64,000 nucleotides of DNA from NCBI GenBank assembly GCA_030248295.1, contig JASANH010001309.1, forward strand, positions 1 through 64,000, written 5' to 3'. The notes beneath the pieces were generated by a model that saw nothing but the letters and a program-made list of their open reading frames with translations, searched no databases and had not been told where the DNA came from. Each line of letters opens with the position of its first letter. The first letter of the stretch is position 1. The stretch is from Mesodorylaimus sp. YZB2_4 (Eukaryota; Nematoda; Enoplea; Dorylaimida; Dorylaimidae). Shown here piece by piece: positions 24,205 to 40,652 of the stretch. Made by a program: the position numbers and the translations under genes.

Positions 24205-24895
24205 TTAAAGAGCAGTTTTTCCCTGGATTTCTGTGCTTGCTGTGTGGACTCCAAAAACCTGATAATTATCGACATGCAGGTCGGTGAAATCATCGAGACC
24301 CTTCTGCGTGACAGAATGAGGATGACCAGCGGATATACATAGGTACATGGGGTACAAAAAATTGAGGAAGCTCCTATATGCTGGTATCAATGATCCGAGG
24401 ACTCTGAACCATACGATATGCAGTAATTTCCAGTGTGCCTGAGAGTATTTTTCTTGTTTCTTGCTGCCTGTTGACACCAACCAACACGTAATGCTTACAA
24501 CGACAAATAGAATCAGCGCTCAATCAGCTTTCATGTCTGACCCTTGTACACGTGTTTAAGGTACAAGATCATGCCAGATTGAAAAGAGGCACGCGAACAA
24601 GGTTGATGACTTATTAGTAGCGGGGCCTTACTACCAGGGGTAACATCGCGGATGAAACTTCTCTCCTGGCTGTGAACACTAAAGAGCCTGCCACTTCGTG
24701 CTGAACTACAGTATTTATCCTTCAGAATGCGCGCACATCCTATGATGTCGTTGAAGCAGAGTCCCTTGTGGTACTGTGAAACGCAGCTACATGGCACTGC
24801 CAATCGAGCCGCCACGTACGGCTCAATATTATATTTTAATATCTCCGGGTCTCCTATTAGTCCGCATGGAAACCCGATAATTAAAACTCACTTAC
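24205..24895 (-). CDS. Unrecognised two-exon (or longer) gene
   Basis: Exon A runs from about 24885 to 24645 on the minus strand. It reads through GFPCGLIGDPEILKYN and a Cys cluster (VPCSCVSQYHKGLC, IIGCARILKDKYC) to a phase-1 donor at GTTACCCCTG|GTAGTAAGG. Exon B starts after GTCAACAG at about 24474 in the matching phase. It reads SKKQEKYSQAHWKLL, then a hydrophobic stretch around RSFLNFLYPMYLCI, and stops at 24205, unless the GTTTTT after DNYQ is a donor. The matching phase and even open frame suggest a real gene. I do not recognise the family, and the start exon was not found. Alternatives are a pseudogene or a fragment of a larger gene. Confidence 0.35.
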
Positions 24896-25284
24896 AGTAT
24901 GATGAATCCCGAATACACTTATCTGTCACTGCTCAGGCCATTGATCAGCAAGTCACTAATAATCCCTTGTCTTCAAAAGGCTTCAAACGGAGGCCTAAAA
25001 ATATTTTCTGATGTCCGAATAATGAATGTTTTATGAGCCAAACTCGAATTGACCATCAAAATATCGTGTGAGAGGGGCCTGGCAGATAAATGAATCCCCT
25101 CTTAAGGCGACGACGACGATAACAGGATAAAAAGTTAAATCAAGCGGAAGGCTAGAAAGAATGGCATTGAACAGGAATCACGTCAATATGAGCGCCTATA
25201 TATATTGTTGCCCCTCCAGGGATTAGTCTATATGGATCAGCTGCAGCGATAATCTGTTGCATTTTTCCGTACTCGTCTGAAAAG

Positions 25285-25542
25285 ATGAATTCGTCCATCC
25301 AAAATTTGACTGCGTCTGATGTCGAAATCGAATCAGTCGGCCAAAAAATCTTTCAGTACTTTTTGTACATCTTCAACGGAGTATCGGCCTCCGTCGGAAG
25401 CTCGCTCATTATCTTTGTCATACTAAGAAATCGAGAACTTCGGTGCAAAGATTACTATTTGCTGTGCGGCTTAGCAGGTGAGCCTCGGTACCACCAAGCC
25501 AGTCTGGGACACGGCCCAGTGTAAGAGTATATGTCCAAACCA
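25285..25542 (+). pseudogene. Orphan exon 1 of an Srsx-like chemoreceptor
   Basis: ATG at 25285 opens a frame almost the same as exon 1 of the receptor at 31105: N-terminus MNSSIQNLTASDVE, TM1 through YNGVSASVG-type sequence to RNRELRCKDYYLLCGLAG, then the same GTGAGCC donor. From 25361 to 25542 I find no difference from 31181-31362. Similarity stops abruptly inside the intron, and unrelated pyrimidine-rich sequence follows. No second exon, which would carry TM2-TM7, is found before the next gene. It is therefore a truncated copy, although its first exon and donor are intact. A chimeric transcript is possible but unsupported. Confidence 0.8.
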
Positions 25543-26744
25543 AATCTTTCACACCCCAACTCCTTTCCTCTACTCCATCAAGCTCATCCCCAACATTTAT
25601 CTGTAATTAAACAATTTTCAGTAAATTCTCTCCTTCTTTTAATCCCACCTTCTTTTTCCCTTTACATTTTCTTCACCCTCCTACAATTAATTTTAAATGT
25701 ATGTTTGTATGTATTACCATCACCAAACATCCCAATAAAACCACCAAGTATGTTTTCAAAGCCAAATATTCAGCCACTGGTGGATTCGATCCTTGATAAC
25801 CGGCTTGATTTACCGTTGCATCGAACGGCTACATTACCGTGACCCTGGAAATCGCTGAAAGAACAGTGGTTTCATACTCGCATCTTGTACCTGCTTTTCT
25901 CCACATACTCGTTATACACGTATCTGCCCTATGCTGGGAACACTATGTAAATCTTGACCGCGCAGCTCGGGTCTTCTTCAAACCCAAGTCACCGCTTGCC
26001 CTTGCGATTGCCCGAAGGAAAAACAAATAAAGCAAAGAGCGCAGAAACTGAAACCCGAGAGGAAATGGCTTTCGATGGAACAAAACGCACGCCGATTATG
26101 TTATGAGAAAACCCCCGCAAGAGTTCTCATGCATCGATGTTTGGTAGAAAGGCGTGAAACTTGATAAGAATAGTTCGGTAGAGAACAGGAAACCTGTATG
26201 AGGGAAAATAAGTTGACACTGACCGTTGTCCACCCGGATTTAGGTCACAGTCTCTCGGTCACTCTCTGCCCCCCCCCCCCCCACACTGTTTGAAACAAGG
26301 TGGTCTAGCATAAGTAGTGCATTTAGTGCAGCAACGGCTGGCCAATTCTGTCATTCGGGTCAATTCTTCTGAGCTGTCTCCGAAAGAAAGATTGCATTCC
26401 AAATCTATCCACTATTTCTGCTCTGAGAAAATCCCTTTCGATTAGACAAGGAAGGGCCTGAATGGGGTCAAAAACCGCTTATCTTCTGACTTCTGCCAGG
26501 ACTGCAAGCGCAGGAGGACTTTTGATGCACAGTTTCTACGATCGGGCTGCTATGGACGAGCGTTCGAGCCCTACCCCAACAAGTTCTTTTTGACTTCTGA
26601 AATAATTCTCATTTTGTTCCGCAAGCATGAATTCCTATGCGTAGATTATTGATATATTCTGTTACATTTTTTCGACTCCTTTTCGACTATTTTTTCGATA
26701 CTTTCGACTAGTCTTTTTTTTACAGTGGACCACAGGCTGTGAAA

Positions 26745-26941
26745 TCGGCACTTTTGCTGTTTGGTCCCCAACATGGGTTAGCTTAGGCTGGTATTAGACT
26801 TAGGCTTAGGCTTAGGCTTAGGCTTAGTCCAGTATAAGAATTAAGCTTAGGCTGATATTAGCCTCCAGCCAGCCTTCGCTTGGGGACCAAACGGCAAGAG
26901 CGCCCATAAGCCTATTGGGGAACGAAGTGCAAAAGTGCCGG
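26745..26941. mobile_element. Foldback MITE-like element carrying TTAGGC repeats
   Basis: Terminal inverted repeats: CGGCACTTTTGC at 26746-26757 against its reverse complement at the right end (GCAAAAGTGCCG). A second, inner pair is GTTTGGTCCCCAA and TTGGGGACCAAAC. Between them are four perfect TTAGGC units at 26800-26823 plus decayed copies. A related copy at 41046-41179 shares the outer end and AATAGGCTTA. It has no coding capacity. Confidence 0.7.
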
Positions 26942-29497
26942 GAAGGCAACTGACTCAAAACTGCCCTTGTACTCACTCGATGGTCAAATAATGCGCAGAA
27001 TAGAATGCAAGCTCATCAGTGAAATGGTTTTTATATGACATAAAAATACAGATTTCGTGCAACAGCTTCTTTTTACTCAACCACATGCTAATGAATCCGA
27101 GAATATACAAGTATGACTACTGCACTTCGACTGGTGCCCAAGACGTGATGGCCATGTGCTTCATTGTATTGCCTGCGACTGGTGAAAGGACGCATGAAAG
27201 AGAAATGATTTACCCGCTCACCAGGCAAACACTCTAAAGTACCTAGCGTTGAAGGCAGACTCCTAGCCCACAACTCACAAGGCCGCGAACTGGAGAGGCC
27301 AGAACTTACTGTACAGTATATCAAAGGGGCTAGAAGGGAGGCAGGATTTCAGAACTTTTCTCCCTCCGCGGGAGATGATAGGCACACTCCGACATGCTCC
27401 CTCTAGTCTTATCTCCGGCATCAGAGCAACCAGGAATTTGCACTAAAATTATCTGCCTCTCCAAGTTTTTACTTGAAACTTCCAAAACTTTCTTTGTGAT
27501 TTAGCATCCGACACCAAATTTGTACACCAAACCCGTGTATTTAGTCTGATCCAGATTCTAGTTGGCGTTACCGATTGCGCTTGCACGCCCAATCAGGATT
27601 GAGCTTGCACGTGACCATGCTTATCGAGCGCTGCAAGTTTGGCGATCGAAACGGCCATGATTACATATCTACAGCTAATGCGGCACGCTGGAAACTGCCA
27701 AAAAAGTTATCCAAGATGTCTTAAAAAATTAAAATTCCGGCGGTGTTTTTTCAACTGCTATTCATCTGATTATGACAAAATTGATAAGGTCTATGGATTA
27801 GTGCGCGCAGTCCTCGACTTTTTGGGACTTTTTGACGAAATATTTTTCTGTTTTTTTCGCACATTTCAATTTCCGATCTTGGACGTGCTCTCAATTTTGG
27901 TTTATTCAACTAATTTTTTGAAATCCAGTAAGCTAAACATGCACTCTTTACTGATATCGGATATAAGTAAAACTTACACTTTGGTGCCTGGGGCCAATGT
28001 TCGTCTTTAAACTGGGAAGAGCATAACTTGCAAAGCGAGAATGACGAACAGCCACAAAATCAAAATCAATCAGCAGCAAGTACTGTAGGTTGTCGCTTGG
28101 GTCCACAAACGTCACAGAGATGTGAGATTTGTCAGTTTTGCTGGCGAGGTGCGGAAGCTTTCAAAAGTTACCTAGAAAAGAATGTGCTGGCTAGACGTAA
28201 GGACACAACGAGACTGCGACAGTGAGGGAATCACATGTACGTGCAGAAAATCAAAATGTTATTCATCGTTCTGAATCTGCTCGCAAATATACGCTGTACA
28301 GTGTACAGTACATGGGATGTAACAAGCACGTTCAGCTTGTATCGCAGAGTTGTATTTCAGGTTGGCGGGGCTTGGGCGGTTGGCATAAGAAGTCGGAGAA
28401 AGAAGTGGCCAATAAATGAGGAGAGAAGGCGAAATATTGTATCGCTGCTAAGATATTGAATAGACGATAAAAACAAAAGTTTTTGCTTCAGCCCAACGTC
28501 CTTCAGGAGCCCGTTTACGGCTGACACGTGCAGGCCCTCCCTATAAATTGAGAGAATGCTACCCTGGTCTTGTGTGGTTGTACTATTGAGCTAACTAAGC
28601 ACGAGTTGTAATTGACTACATATGGCCATGGGTTCAGTTATCCTCCGGCGAGCTCTACATGGTTCGCCGTATGGCGGGCCAAGGATGACGGCTGCTTCAG
28701 CGTAAGCCGATCGAAAAGAATAAGAGAAAAGAACGAATTGTATGTATTACGCTTATACGGTGTTGTGTGAGGAGAGTATGTTTTAAAGTCGCTGCTTACA
28801 GACTGTATTATTACTGTACAGTCTGTGTGCAGCGATCGATCGATTTTAGCACGCAATGTCTCAGTTTCGTCGACATGGTCATATTTTACCATAACAGCAC
28901 TGCCAGTCTTGTTATTCAAAGATACCCTTCTGCTTGCGGATATCCATAAGTACTTCAGCAGCGAATCACAAGCAATCCTTTTATGTTTAAGCCGTATTCC
29001 AACTGTAGGTAGCCTGAAAGGTCCTGCACGGAATTTTTGGTCCCAAAGACTAGTCACTCATATTTCACTCCGCTTTGGCGCGCTCCTTCCTCTCAGAGAG
29101 GCCTCTCCCTCAGTCTTTCTTGTTTTATCTAGTTGCCATGACTCGAGTTCTAACATGGCGAGTAATGGCTCTTAACAATACGTGACAAGGATTGTCCGTC
29201 TGGTGAAAGATTACCATTTTTCCAGACCCTTCTTACATGATTGGAGTCATATCCTTGCATTCATTGAGTTTAATTTGCAATAAAATCTTCCCAATGTCGG
29301 CCAGTATCTTTGAAATCTGTGCGTCGCATTATGCAAGGATAGGTTTTTCTGCCCTTGCTTCCTTTCCTTCAATATTTTGATCATAATACCCTCTGTTTAA
29401 ATTGTTACTATCCACGAAATAAATCATAAAAGGCGTGCTATTTTGGCACGAAGGGGTCAATAAGCGGAAATCCTTCTGCGCACGCCCTGACTACCAT

Positions 29498-29568
29498 CTG
29501 TTTTCCTTGAGAATGTACACGCGGCATATGCGGCAACGTGGAGGGCGTGTGTATTCCCAAAGAAAACA
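29498..29568. mobile_element. Short TIR element (about 70 bp), copy 1
   Basis: The left end CTGTTTTCCTTGAGAATGTA and the right end (reverse complement CTGTTTTCTTTGGGAATACA) form an inverted repeat of about 25 bp. The core is GCGGCATATGCGGCAACGTG. A sister copy lies at 52529-52599. Confidence 0.7.
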
Positions 29569-31104
29569 GGTTATACGTCTCAGGAAGTCATGGAAATATA
29601 TCATTGTGCTCACGCAATTTTTTTCTTCTCATGTTTTTCATAGGGCAACATGATCGCCTACCTTTCTCACTGATACAGTACGTCCCTCCATTTGCTCACT
29701 AACGGTAAGTGTGAAACAAATTTTGTATGCATGTTTATCGACTACAGTGGTGGCTCTTTCTTGCCACTTGAGTCATGCACCCGTGATCATGCCAGCTTGA
29801 TCAGTCACTGCTAGTCTCGAGTTTGAGCCCTGGCTTTATCGCAGAAAAATCTAATATGCTAAATTTGGCCAGACTTCAAATTGCCAGCCATTCATTCCAT
29901 ACCTGGTTATTACAGAATACTGTTCGGAAAAAGCACTACCTTAAGAAAAAACAGTCCTCTAAGGCAGTGTACTAGTGAACTGAAATGCGACGAAGGAAGT
30001 TCTGACTTGATCTAGACAGTATCAACATCTGTGAAAACACGAGTGTTCACTGAAAATCTATGCAGTGCTGAATCCCAAGGTCCCTATTAACTCAAGTTGA
30101 GAGACGCCACTTCTCCACACATCAAATAACCAGAGATGTGCTCGGAGATTCCATGCAAATTCATACTTATATTCCAATAATTTCTGTTGTGATGGCCCCC
30201 TCTAATCCCTTGCAAAATCATCTTGGGTTCTTGCCATTTAGTTTCTTGTGATTTTTCGAAGTTTCTGAAATTTAAATTTATGTGGTCTTTGTTGCTTTTA
30301 AAACTTCAAAACTAAACTATTGATATAAGCAAATTTTGATAGCCGCTGTAACCTACTTTACATCCTTTTCCACGTTTGATTCCGATTTAACTTTGCTCGA
30401 AGGCTTATCAGGGTAATCCAGGTGCACAGCAGCCAGCAATACAAAAACCGAGGGAAGAACAAAGCCGGCTTTAAGAGGAAAAGTTAGTTTACTGTATTGA
30501 TAATGAAACATGTGTGATGGTGGCAAAACTCGCAAACACGCGGGTGACTTGATAGCATAGCGGAGGCTTTTCCTCAAATAGCTACAGTGTGTTGTGTAAC
30601 GTTACATACATACAGTGTATTGTTTCGGCGCTAGCTAGAACAAACCCTGTGCATTTATTACTCGTTTTCCAGTCCATCTTATCCCTCTGGTTACGATCAC
30701 GCCAAACCAATATCCTGGTCCATATTCCTAAAATATTACGCAGCAAGTGTGGCGATGATAAGCTTCATGCAATAAGGATGGAACTAAGTTATAAAAGAAT
30801 ATTATGTTGTTCAAAAAGAACTAAGCATCATCTTAGCCTAAAAGCCTGACTAATCCAGCGATTTTCAACAAAAGCCAAACTTCGATCAGATAAGAGTGCG
30901 AAGAATAAACAAAGGGGCTTTGTACAATCTAGCCAGGATGACAGCGACATTAATGCGATGAGACAATAAGCCCAGAGGATGAAACGGGGAAAAGGACAGG
31001 AACCACGTCAACGCAAGTGTCTATGTATTCTGGTGCCATCGTGGCGAGAATCACTCTCAAGTCGATCTACGATAGTGCATAGCTGCCTCTACTATCCTTG
31101 CAAA

Positions 31105-32252
31105 ATGAATTCGTCCATACAAAATTCAACGGCATCTGAAACTGAAATCGAATCTGATGGCCAGAAGATTTTTCAATATTTTTTGTACATCTTCAACGGA
31201 GTATCGGCCTCCGTCGGAAGCTCGCTCATTATCTTTGTCATACTAAGAAATCGAGAACTTCGGTGCAAAGATTACTATTTGCTGTGCGGCTTAGCAGGTG
31301 AGCCTCGGTACCACCAAGCCAGTCTGGGACACGGCCCAGTGTAAGAGTATATGTCCAAACCACACAGACACCAGTTTCTGTTTCAGGTGGCGACGCGTGC
31401 CAAGCCGTCGCTTTCCTCTACTCGGGCATTCGGCGCATGATGCTGGTCATCGCCCAACGAGACGAGTCGGTTCTGGTGACTCCTTGGGAGTGCATGCTGG
31501 AATTCTACAACACATTCTTCTTGTTCGGCCAGGAGTGCTCGATGATGATGACGTTCTGCCTCTCGCTGGATCGCTTCTTGGCCATACACTCGTTCACGCA
31601 GTACCGCAACTACGGCACTCGCTACGCCCTGATCATGATAGCCTGCGTGTACGCCCACTGCACGGTCGTGGTGGTCGTCGGCTGGTACACCTCGTACTTC
31701 GTGGTGGCGCAGGAGCCCATCTACCCGCTCATCTGCTTCACACCGTACGCCGTGCCCACGCTCTACTACTCCTACCACGGGCTGGCCCAGCTGATACCCG
31801 GGCTAGGAAGCATCACCCTCTACGTCAGCGCCCTCGTCCTGGCCGCCAAGTCGACCAGCAACTCGGTGGCGCCTTCGCTGACCAGCGTGCAACTGGCCGA
31901 GCGACGTCGACAAGCTCAGCTGACGAAGAACATAGCCATAGTCGTGTTCTACACCTTCTTCTCCACCACAGTCCCCTTCGGGGTTGTGTTCTTTCTCAAC
32001 ACCCTCGGTCTCAAAACTTCGAGCACCTTCTCCGTCATCGCGCCCTACATGTGGGCTGTGACCTGCTTCGACGGCGGAATGAACATCTTCATTTATGCCA
32101 GGAAATATCCCAAATTTCGAAGCTATCTAAAACAACTTTTTCATATTAAAACGGATGACAATAAGGTCGTGGCTATTGTGCAGGTGCAAACTAGTAACAC
32201 CGCGCCGTCTGGCAAAAAAATGGGGTTGCAACAAAGGACAACCCACATTTGA
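31105..32252 (+). CDS. Srsx-like chemoreceptor GPCR
   Basis: Two exons, 31105-31297 and 31387-32252, joined in phase 1 (GCAG|GTGAGC ... TTTCAG|GTGGCG) across an 89-nt intron, giving 352 residues and seven hydrophobic segments. The extracellular N-terminus has N-glycosylation sites (NSS, NST). TM1 ends RNRELRCKDYYLL. The TM3 cysteine lies in TPWEC and its likely ECL2 partner in PLICFTP. The DRY position reads SLDRFLAI. TM7 ends GGMNIFIYARKYPKFR. These match nematode Srsx-type rhodopsin-like receptors, probably sensory-neuron chemoreceptors with unknown ligand. Exon 2 is GC-rich with many C/G third positions, unlike the two relatives at 40653 and 52865. A polyadenylation signal AATAAA is at 32485. 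The orphan exon at 25285 is a truncated copy of this gene or its sibling. Confidence 0.9.
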
Positions 32253-33239
32253 CCCTGTAGATCTTGTAAGACCACTTTTACAATGGCTGTGCTTTGAGAG
32301 CATCGTGGTAGAGGCAGGCGGCATTTGCACCCATCAGCATTTCATTTCCTGCACTACCGTATCCGTAGTCAAGAGTTCTTACTGCTATTTCTAAGAAATG
32401 TTTTTGTCGGAAAGATGCTGTGATTAAAAAGTTCACGGAAGAGGATGTTATTCATTATTGCTCAGCCGTCTAACGAGCCAAAACAATAAATGCTTTCGCA
32501 AAACTGTTCCTGTGAGGAAGGTCGGTGCCCTTCATAAAAGGCTGATACATTAAAAATAAGACGGGAAGAAGTTTTCAGACAGCTGACAGGCATTAGAAAG
32601 TATGTTTTGCACTTACTACATACACGTCACTGATGTTTTCTCAGCCATCCTACGAGGGAGAAGGCAGAGCAAGCATGTGATACTTACAGTAGGCGTCATG
32701 TTGACTCTAAAGTCTTGTCAAGCATTTTTGGCGCGTGATTTCCCTTGCAGGATCCATCAAGGTCACTTTATCTCTAACAGTCCCCTCGGGGTTGTATACG
32801 TACAGCACCTTTGCTTTGCTTTTTTAGTTATTTCTAGCAGTCACAGAAGTAGAGCAAGTAAGCAGTCAGTCATATTTTGCAACCTTCAAATATGGACGTT
32901 CATTTGGTCAACTCCCCCATCACTTTTCTCCTATCCCACCCATCTTGGTAGCCTAGACGTCCTATGAATGACCCCGAGCTGGGCGTGACCGAGCTTCCGT
33001 CATCGTCTGAACACTCAATCTGGCAACTCAATATGGTTCTATTTAAAAAACAACAAAAAATCATCGAGTGCGCACCTTACATTAATTATTCGAAAAAAAT
33101 TTTAATCCCATTCAAAACAGAAAAAACTGGCCGGAAAAGAAAGAGAAAAACAAAGCAAAAAGAAACAATTTTTAGGTTTTATCGTGTTTAACTAAATATC
33201 CTGCCATCAATACAGTATTTTAACTCGTGCCGTCGTCAA
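32253..33239. other. Intergenic; 3' regions of convergent genes
   Basis: Holds the AATAAA at 32485-32490 that probably ends the receptor transcript. No further gene is seen. An open frame at 32602-32967 lacks any recognisable feature. Confidence 0.45.
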
Positions 33240-36925
<3,686 letters not shown>

Positions 36926-38623
36926 TCATAAAAGCAATTTCTTCGGAAGGAGTATTCTGAAACCCAGCAGTGTTATATGCGGAATGCCTGACCATGATCG
37001 TCGGCATTCGCTGCTCGCCAGTAGGCGGTGTAAGAAAGCAAGAAAAATGTATTGACGTATATGTGAGGCCTGGACGCCGTCAATGAAGACAAGGGAATTG
37101 CTGGCCCCTTTATCAGCCGGATTATGCTTTACCAGCTTCTGCGAGTACAGAGAATCTGGACCGAACGACTTTATCAAGATGTTCACTGCCTTTGATGATT
37201 CTGTTATCTTTGGGTTATGCGGGTAGAAAGTGAAACCGTCGGGTCCTAGAGCTCGTGCAATGGACCAGCGGACTGCGGTGTTGTAGGTCGAAATCCAAGC
37301 CACGCAGCCCTTTCACTTTATCGTGGATGATTGTGACACAGGTTCGCGTAGCTATATTACTGGAATAACATTTGTGTCCAAATCTGCCGTATCTCTCCTA
37401 GCCGGGTCAGGCGATTTTTGTTGCCTGTAAATTTGACATGAAGGAATCTCAAAACTGCATTCTCTGCATACACCGGATTTCTAAGGTGTTCAGCAATGCG
37501 CAAACTGCTGACTAAAACTTGGAGAAAAATAGGAGAAAATGGAGTTATTGAAACGGGCTTCATTGACAGTTAGAGGCTACATACTGCGCAAAATCTGACT
37601 TTGATTGAAAGTCAACAACAGCTTCTCAAAGAATTTTTATTGCTTCCCGCAGATTCGTCTTCTGATATGATTATGCGAAGACATTCAAAAGCTCGTTTCA
37701 ACTCTGTTTGGGGGTGTCTGCGGACATTCAGTGGTATGCTCAGGAATCACGAGGCTTGCCAACCCAACAAGAAGAATTTCATCAAATTCTTTTGTGAGTG
37801 TAGCGTAGCTGGCAAAGTTCCTGACTGATATTCACATGACTCTGATATTCTTGCCAGGACATGATCGATGAGCACTGATGGATAGTGCATTCGATATCTT
37901 GAAAATGCCTAAAACCCATATGCTAACTTGATAGTACCTACAGAGAAGTAAAATCATGTTCGTATAAGCAGCCAACAGGAAAAAATAGCTGAAAAATCAG
38001 TGTTACGTCAATGATAACTTGATATATGATGTCGCCTAAGGGTGCATTTATTGTCATGGACTCTTCAGTTCAGCCTTATACTGAAGTTACAGTATGCTTT
38101 GTTATTTGCCCTTTCTGCAACGCATTTATCACTGTAGAAATAGTAGAGTAGGCTTACATCAGGATCGCTATATGGGATTTGGTGTGTCTAGCTCGTTTAC
38201 GAGTGGCTTGCCATGTATGTATCCAAGTCTACAGTACTGCAGACAAGATTTGTTGTCTACAGTTAATATGAAGGAGTCCAAAACTCACTAGTGTCGTGTC
38301 TAAGGACTTACTTGTGGCTTGGCATATCGGCTGGTCAACGACAATATTCTTTCTCCTACTGTGAAGCTTTTCTTAGATGGTCTCAGAACAATTCAAAAAT
38401 CTAGATCTCTTAATGTTCGCATGCATTTTGGAGTCACAAATTTCGGATGTTCTCCGGTCACGCAGTCACTTTTCCAAAGTGCTGGTCAAACCTGAAAATC
38501 GTTGGCCTCTTGCTTCCGGTGAACAAATTGATTTTCAACAACTCTGCACACATCGTGTCCGCCGAACTGTACATTTAGAGAGTACTTGCTCAAGAAGCCA
38601 ATGTACTTTTGGGACTTTGCCAT
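36926..38623 (-). CDS. Unrecognised multi-exon gene (candidate)
   Basis: Several minus-strand open blocks look like exons of one gene. Exon 38623-38492 starts with ATG (MAKSQKYIGFLSKYSLNVQF) and ends DFQ|GTTTGA. A small exon 37988-37942 (LFFPVGCLYEHDFTS) follows TTTTTCAG. Blocks near 37895-37800 read through HFQDIECTIHQ and then FASYATLTKEFDEILL. A block near 37740-37640 reads RHPQTELKRAFECLR. Exon 37540 to about 37373 reads SSLRIAEHLRNPVYAENAVL and ends before GTAATA. A last block, about 37303-37060, reads WISTYNTAVRWSIARALGPD and SNSLVFIDGVQ. Introns would be only 34-60 nt in places. Some junctions do not resolve, so boundaries are approximate and a frameshifted pseudogene is possible. I do not recognise the family. 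Confidence 0.35.
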
Positions 38624-38699
38624 CACGAAAATTTCTCGATTTAATAGCCGTATCTTCCTTCGAAAATTTCATTCTAATTTGATAATTACAAATCCAGTG

Positions 38700-39509
38700 A
38701 GTACAACTACTTATGAAGGGCATTGCTTATGTAGATACTGTAGTTAAAACTGTTCTCGACGAAGCAAACGAGTAGAATCTGCACTGGAGAGGAATAAGCA
38801 GCACGGAGCTAAGAGAATCTATCTCCATAGATTGTACCGACGCTCTCCTTTTCAAGCTGGATCGAAATTAAAGGGGATCCATTGCGTCACTTGAACCAGA
38901 CGAGCGGGCATTGTCTTATCAAGTCAAGGCGGCAGCCACGACCAACTGCCCCTGACTTCTGTGGAGACTGCAGCTCCCGGGAAAATCAAGTGTCAGTTGC
39001 GAATTTGACTCATTGTAAGGGAGTCAGCGACATCATCATTTTTCCGCACAGTTGACTCTTTACTTGCAGCAACTCCTCGATGATATCTCCCAGGGGTAAA
39101 ACCACCAGGATTTGAGAAATATGTACAGTATAGGTCATAGACCGACTGCCCCTATAACCCCCATTCGACCACAGCTGTGGACCATAGATCATAGCCCATA
39201 GCTATAGACCATAGCTGTGGTCAAAATATTCATTTTGTGCTCTCGCTTTTTGATTTTCCATCACTAGTTTTGTCTCGCTGTGCACTGGCCCACCCACCAG
39301 TATTGCGACCTACAGTAGTGAAGTACTTAAACCAGGAACACACAGTAAACGCTGGCTCTGTTTATAATCCTAAGAGCCCCATCACTTGTTGTGCAGTAGA
39401 GCCCCAGGTCTGACCCCTTAGAAATACCTGTACCTGGGGTAGAATGAGAGAATTCATAGTACTTTTTGTGCTTTTCGATTAGGCCGATTGCGGCAATGCT
39501 CACGATCAG
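38700..39509. other. Intergenic, with a foldback
   Basis: No exon supported. An imperfect palindrome at 39167-39222 pairs GACCACAGCT with AGCTGTGGTC and contains several CATAG units. Confidence 0.4.
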
Positions 39510-40652
39510 ATGTGTGCCCGGGTGGTACATTACTTGGGGGGGGGGGGGGTCTGCCTATCATAGTGGTAAGACTTACGGAGAGCCCGGGTAGGTGCAGGAA
39601 CGGCGGGCAGCTTGGCAGGCACGTGGGCAGATTCCCTCATCAGATAGAAAATTTCCCTCAGAAATGAGGCCGTAAAATATAGCTTCTACTAACGATAGCA
39701 AACTCTTTTATTCTCTGAAAGGGGATGTAATTTCTCCTTATCAACGGCGTACTGCGTAGAATTTTGTTTTATAAGCACCTTCAAACAATTCATGCTGATG
39801 ACAGGCTACAAAATGTGACGAAACCGTCTGATTATTGTTCTGCTGATGAGCTTCGTATGCGCGTACTGCACAAGGCTCATTTTAGACTCGGTATGGCTAA
39901 TCCCATGTTGTGTGGTCTGAGTAATCAGAGCGAATTCATATTCGCTACGGGGCATGTTGTGGCCAGCCCTTCCGCATGTCTGTATCATGTCACTGCTAAA
40001 GCCCCAAACCAACGGACTATGCGGTGTTGATGTTCCTCCAGGAAACCCATGGCGCTGTGGGTTTTAGCAAATAGTCACACGTTTTTGCAAACATCTTCGC
40101 TGACGCGCGTTCTACTTCGTGTTGATGGTATGAAAGTGAACGAATTTATTTCTCATTTTGTATGCACGTCTTAGCAAAAAAATAGATGGCAAAAATGAAA
40201 AAATCTGAGATAGCGGGTTGAGAAAAAGACAGCCACATTGTGCTGATTGGCTTGGGATTGCGTTTTGTTATACTGGTGCCCTGGAACCTGTATAGGCCTT
40301 GTGGCCTCTGAAGCCTAGATTTCGTGTTTCGAAAACAAATTTTTCTATATCGTGGGGGGCTTATTATATTAAGCTGAAACTGAAAACAATTATTATATAC
40401 CTAGTGCTTACCCCTCGCTACGCCGTCAAGCATCGCATCTTATTATACGGTACTGTTTTTCAAATGGCGTTTCCCTGTTCAAAAGCAACGCGTCCTTTAG
40501 TGCCCGCTTTTTAGCACGGTGGCCAGTTTCCCTTTCCTTTTCTCCCGTTAGCAGTTTTTTTGCTTCTGTTCATGCGCATATCGTACAACATCATTAACGA
40601 AATCCAACTTTTAGGCATGGACTCTTCTCTCAAATCAAATCTTTCTCAAATC

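Larger units (their letters stand above)
25543..31104. other. Intergenic, with repeats
   Basis: No gene that I can support. 25540-25800 is pyrimidine-rich on the plus strand. A 14-C run lies at 26269-26282. A foldback element with TTAGGC lies at 26745-26941 and a short terminal-inverted-repeat element at 29498-29568. An open frame of about 120 codons near 27657-28010 lies in AT-rich DNA, starts with no clear ATG context and shows no motif; I treat it as chance. Confidence 0.45.

Noticed and set aside
27639..28010. Open frame of about 120 codons in AT-rich DNA
   Set aside because: The frame starts at TTG, lacks a motif, and has no flanking splice structure or relative in the window.
31383..31778. 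Minus-strand open frame of about 130 codons
   Set aside because: It is antisense to the GC-rich exon 2 of the 31105 receptor and is explained by that exon's codon bias.
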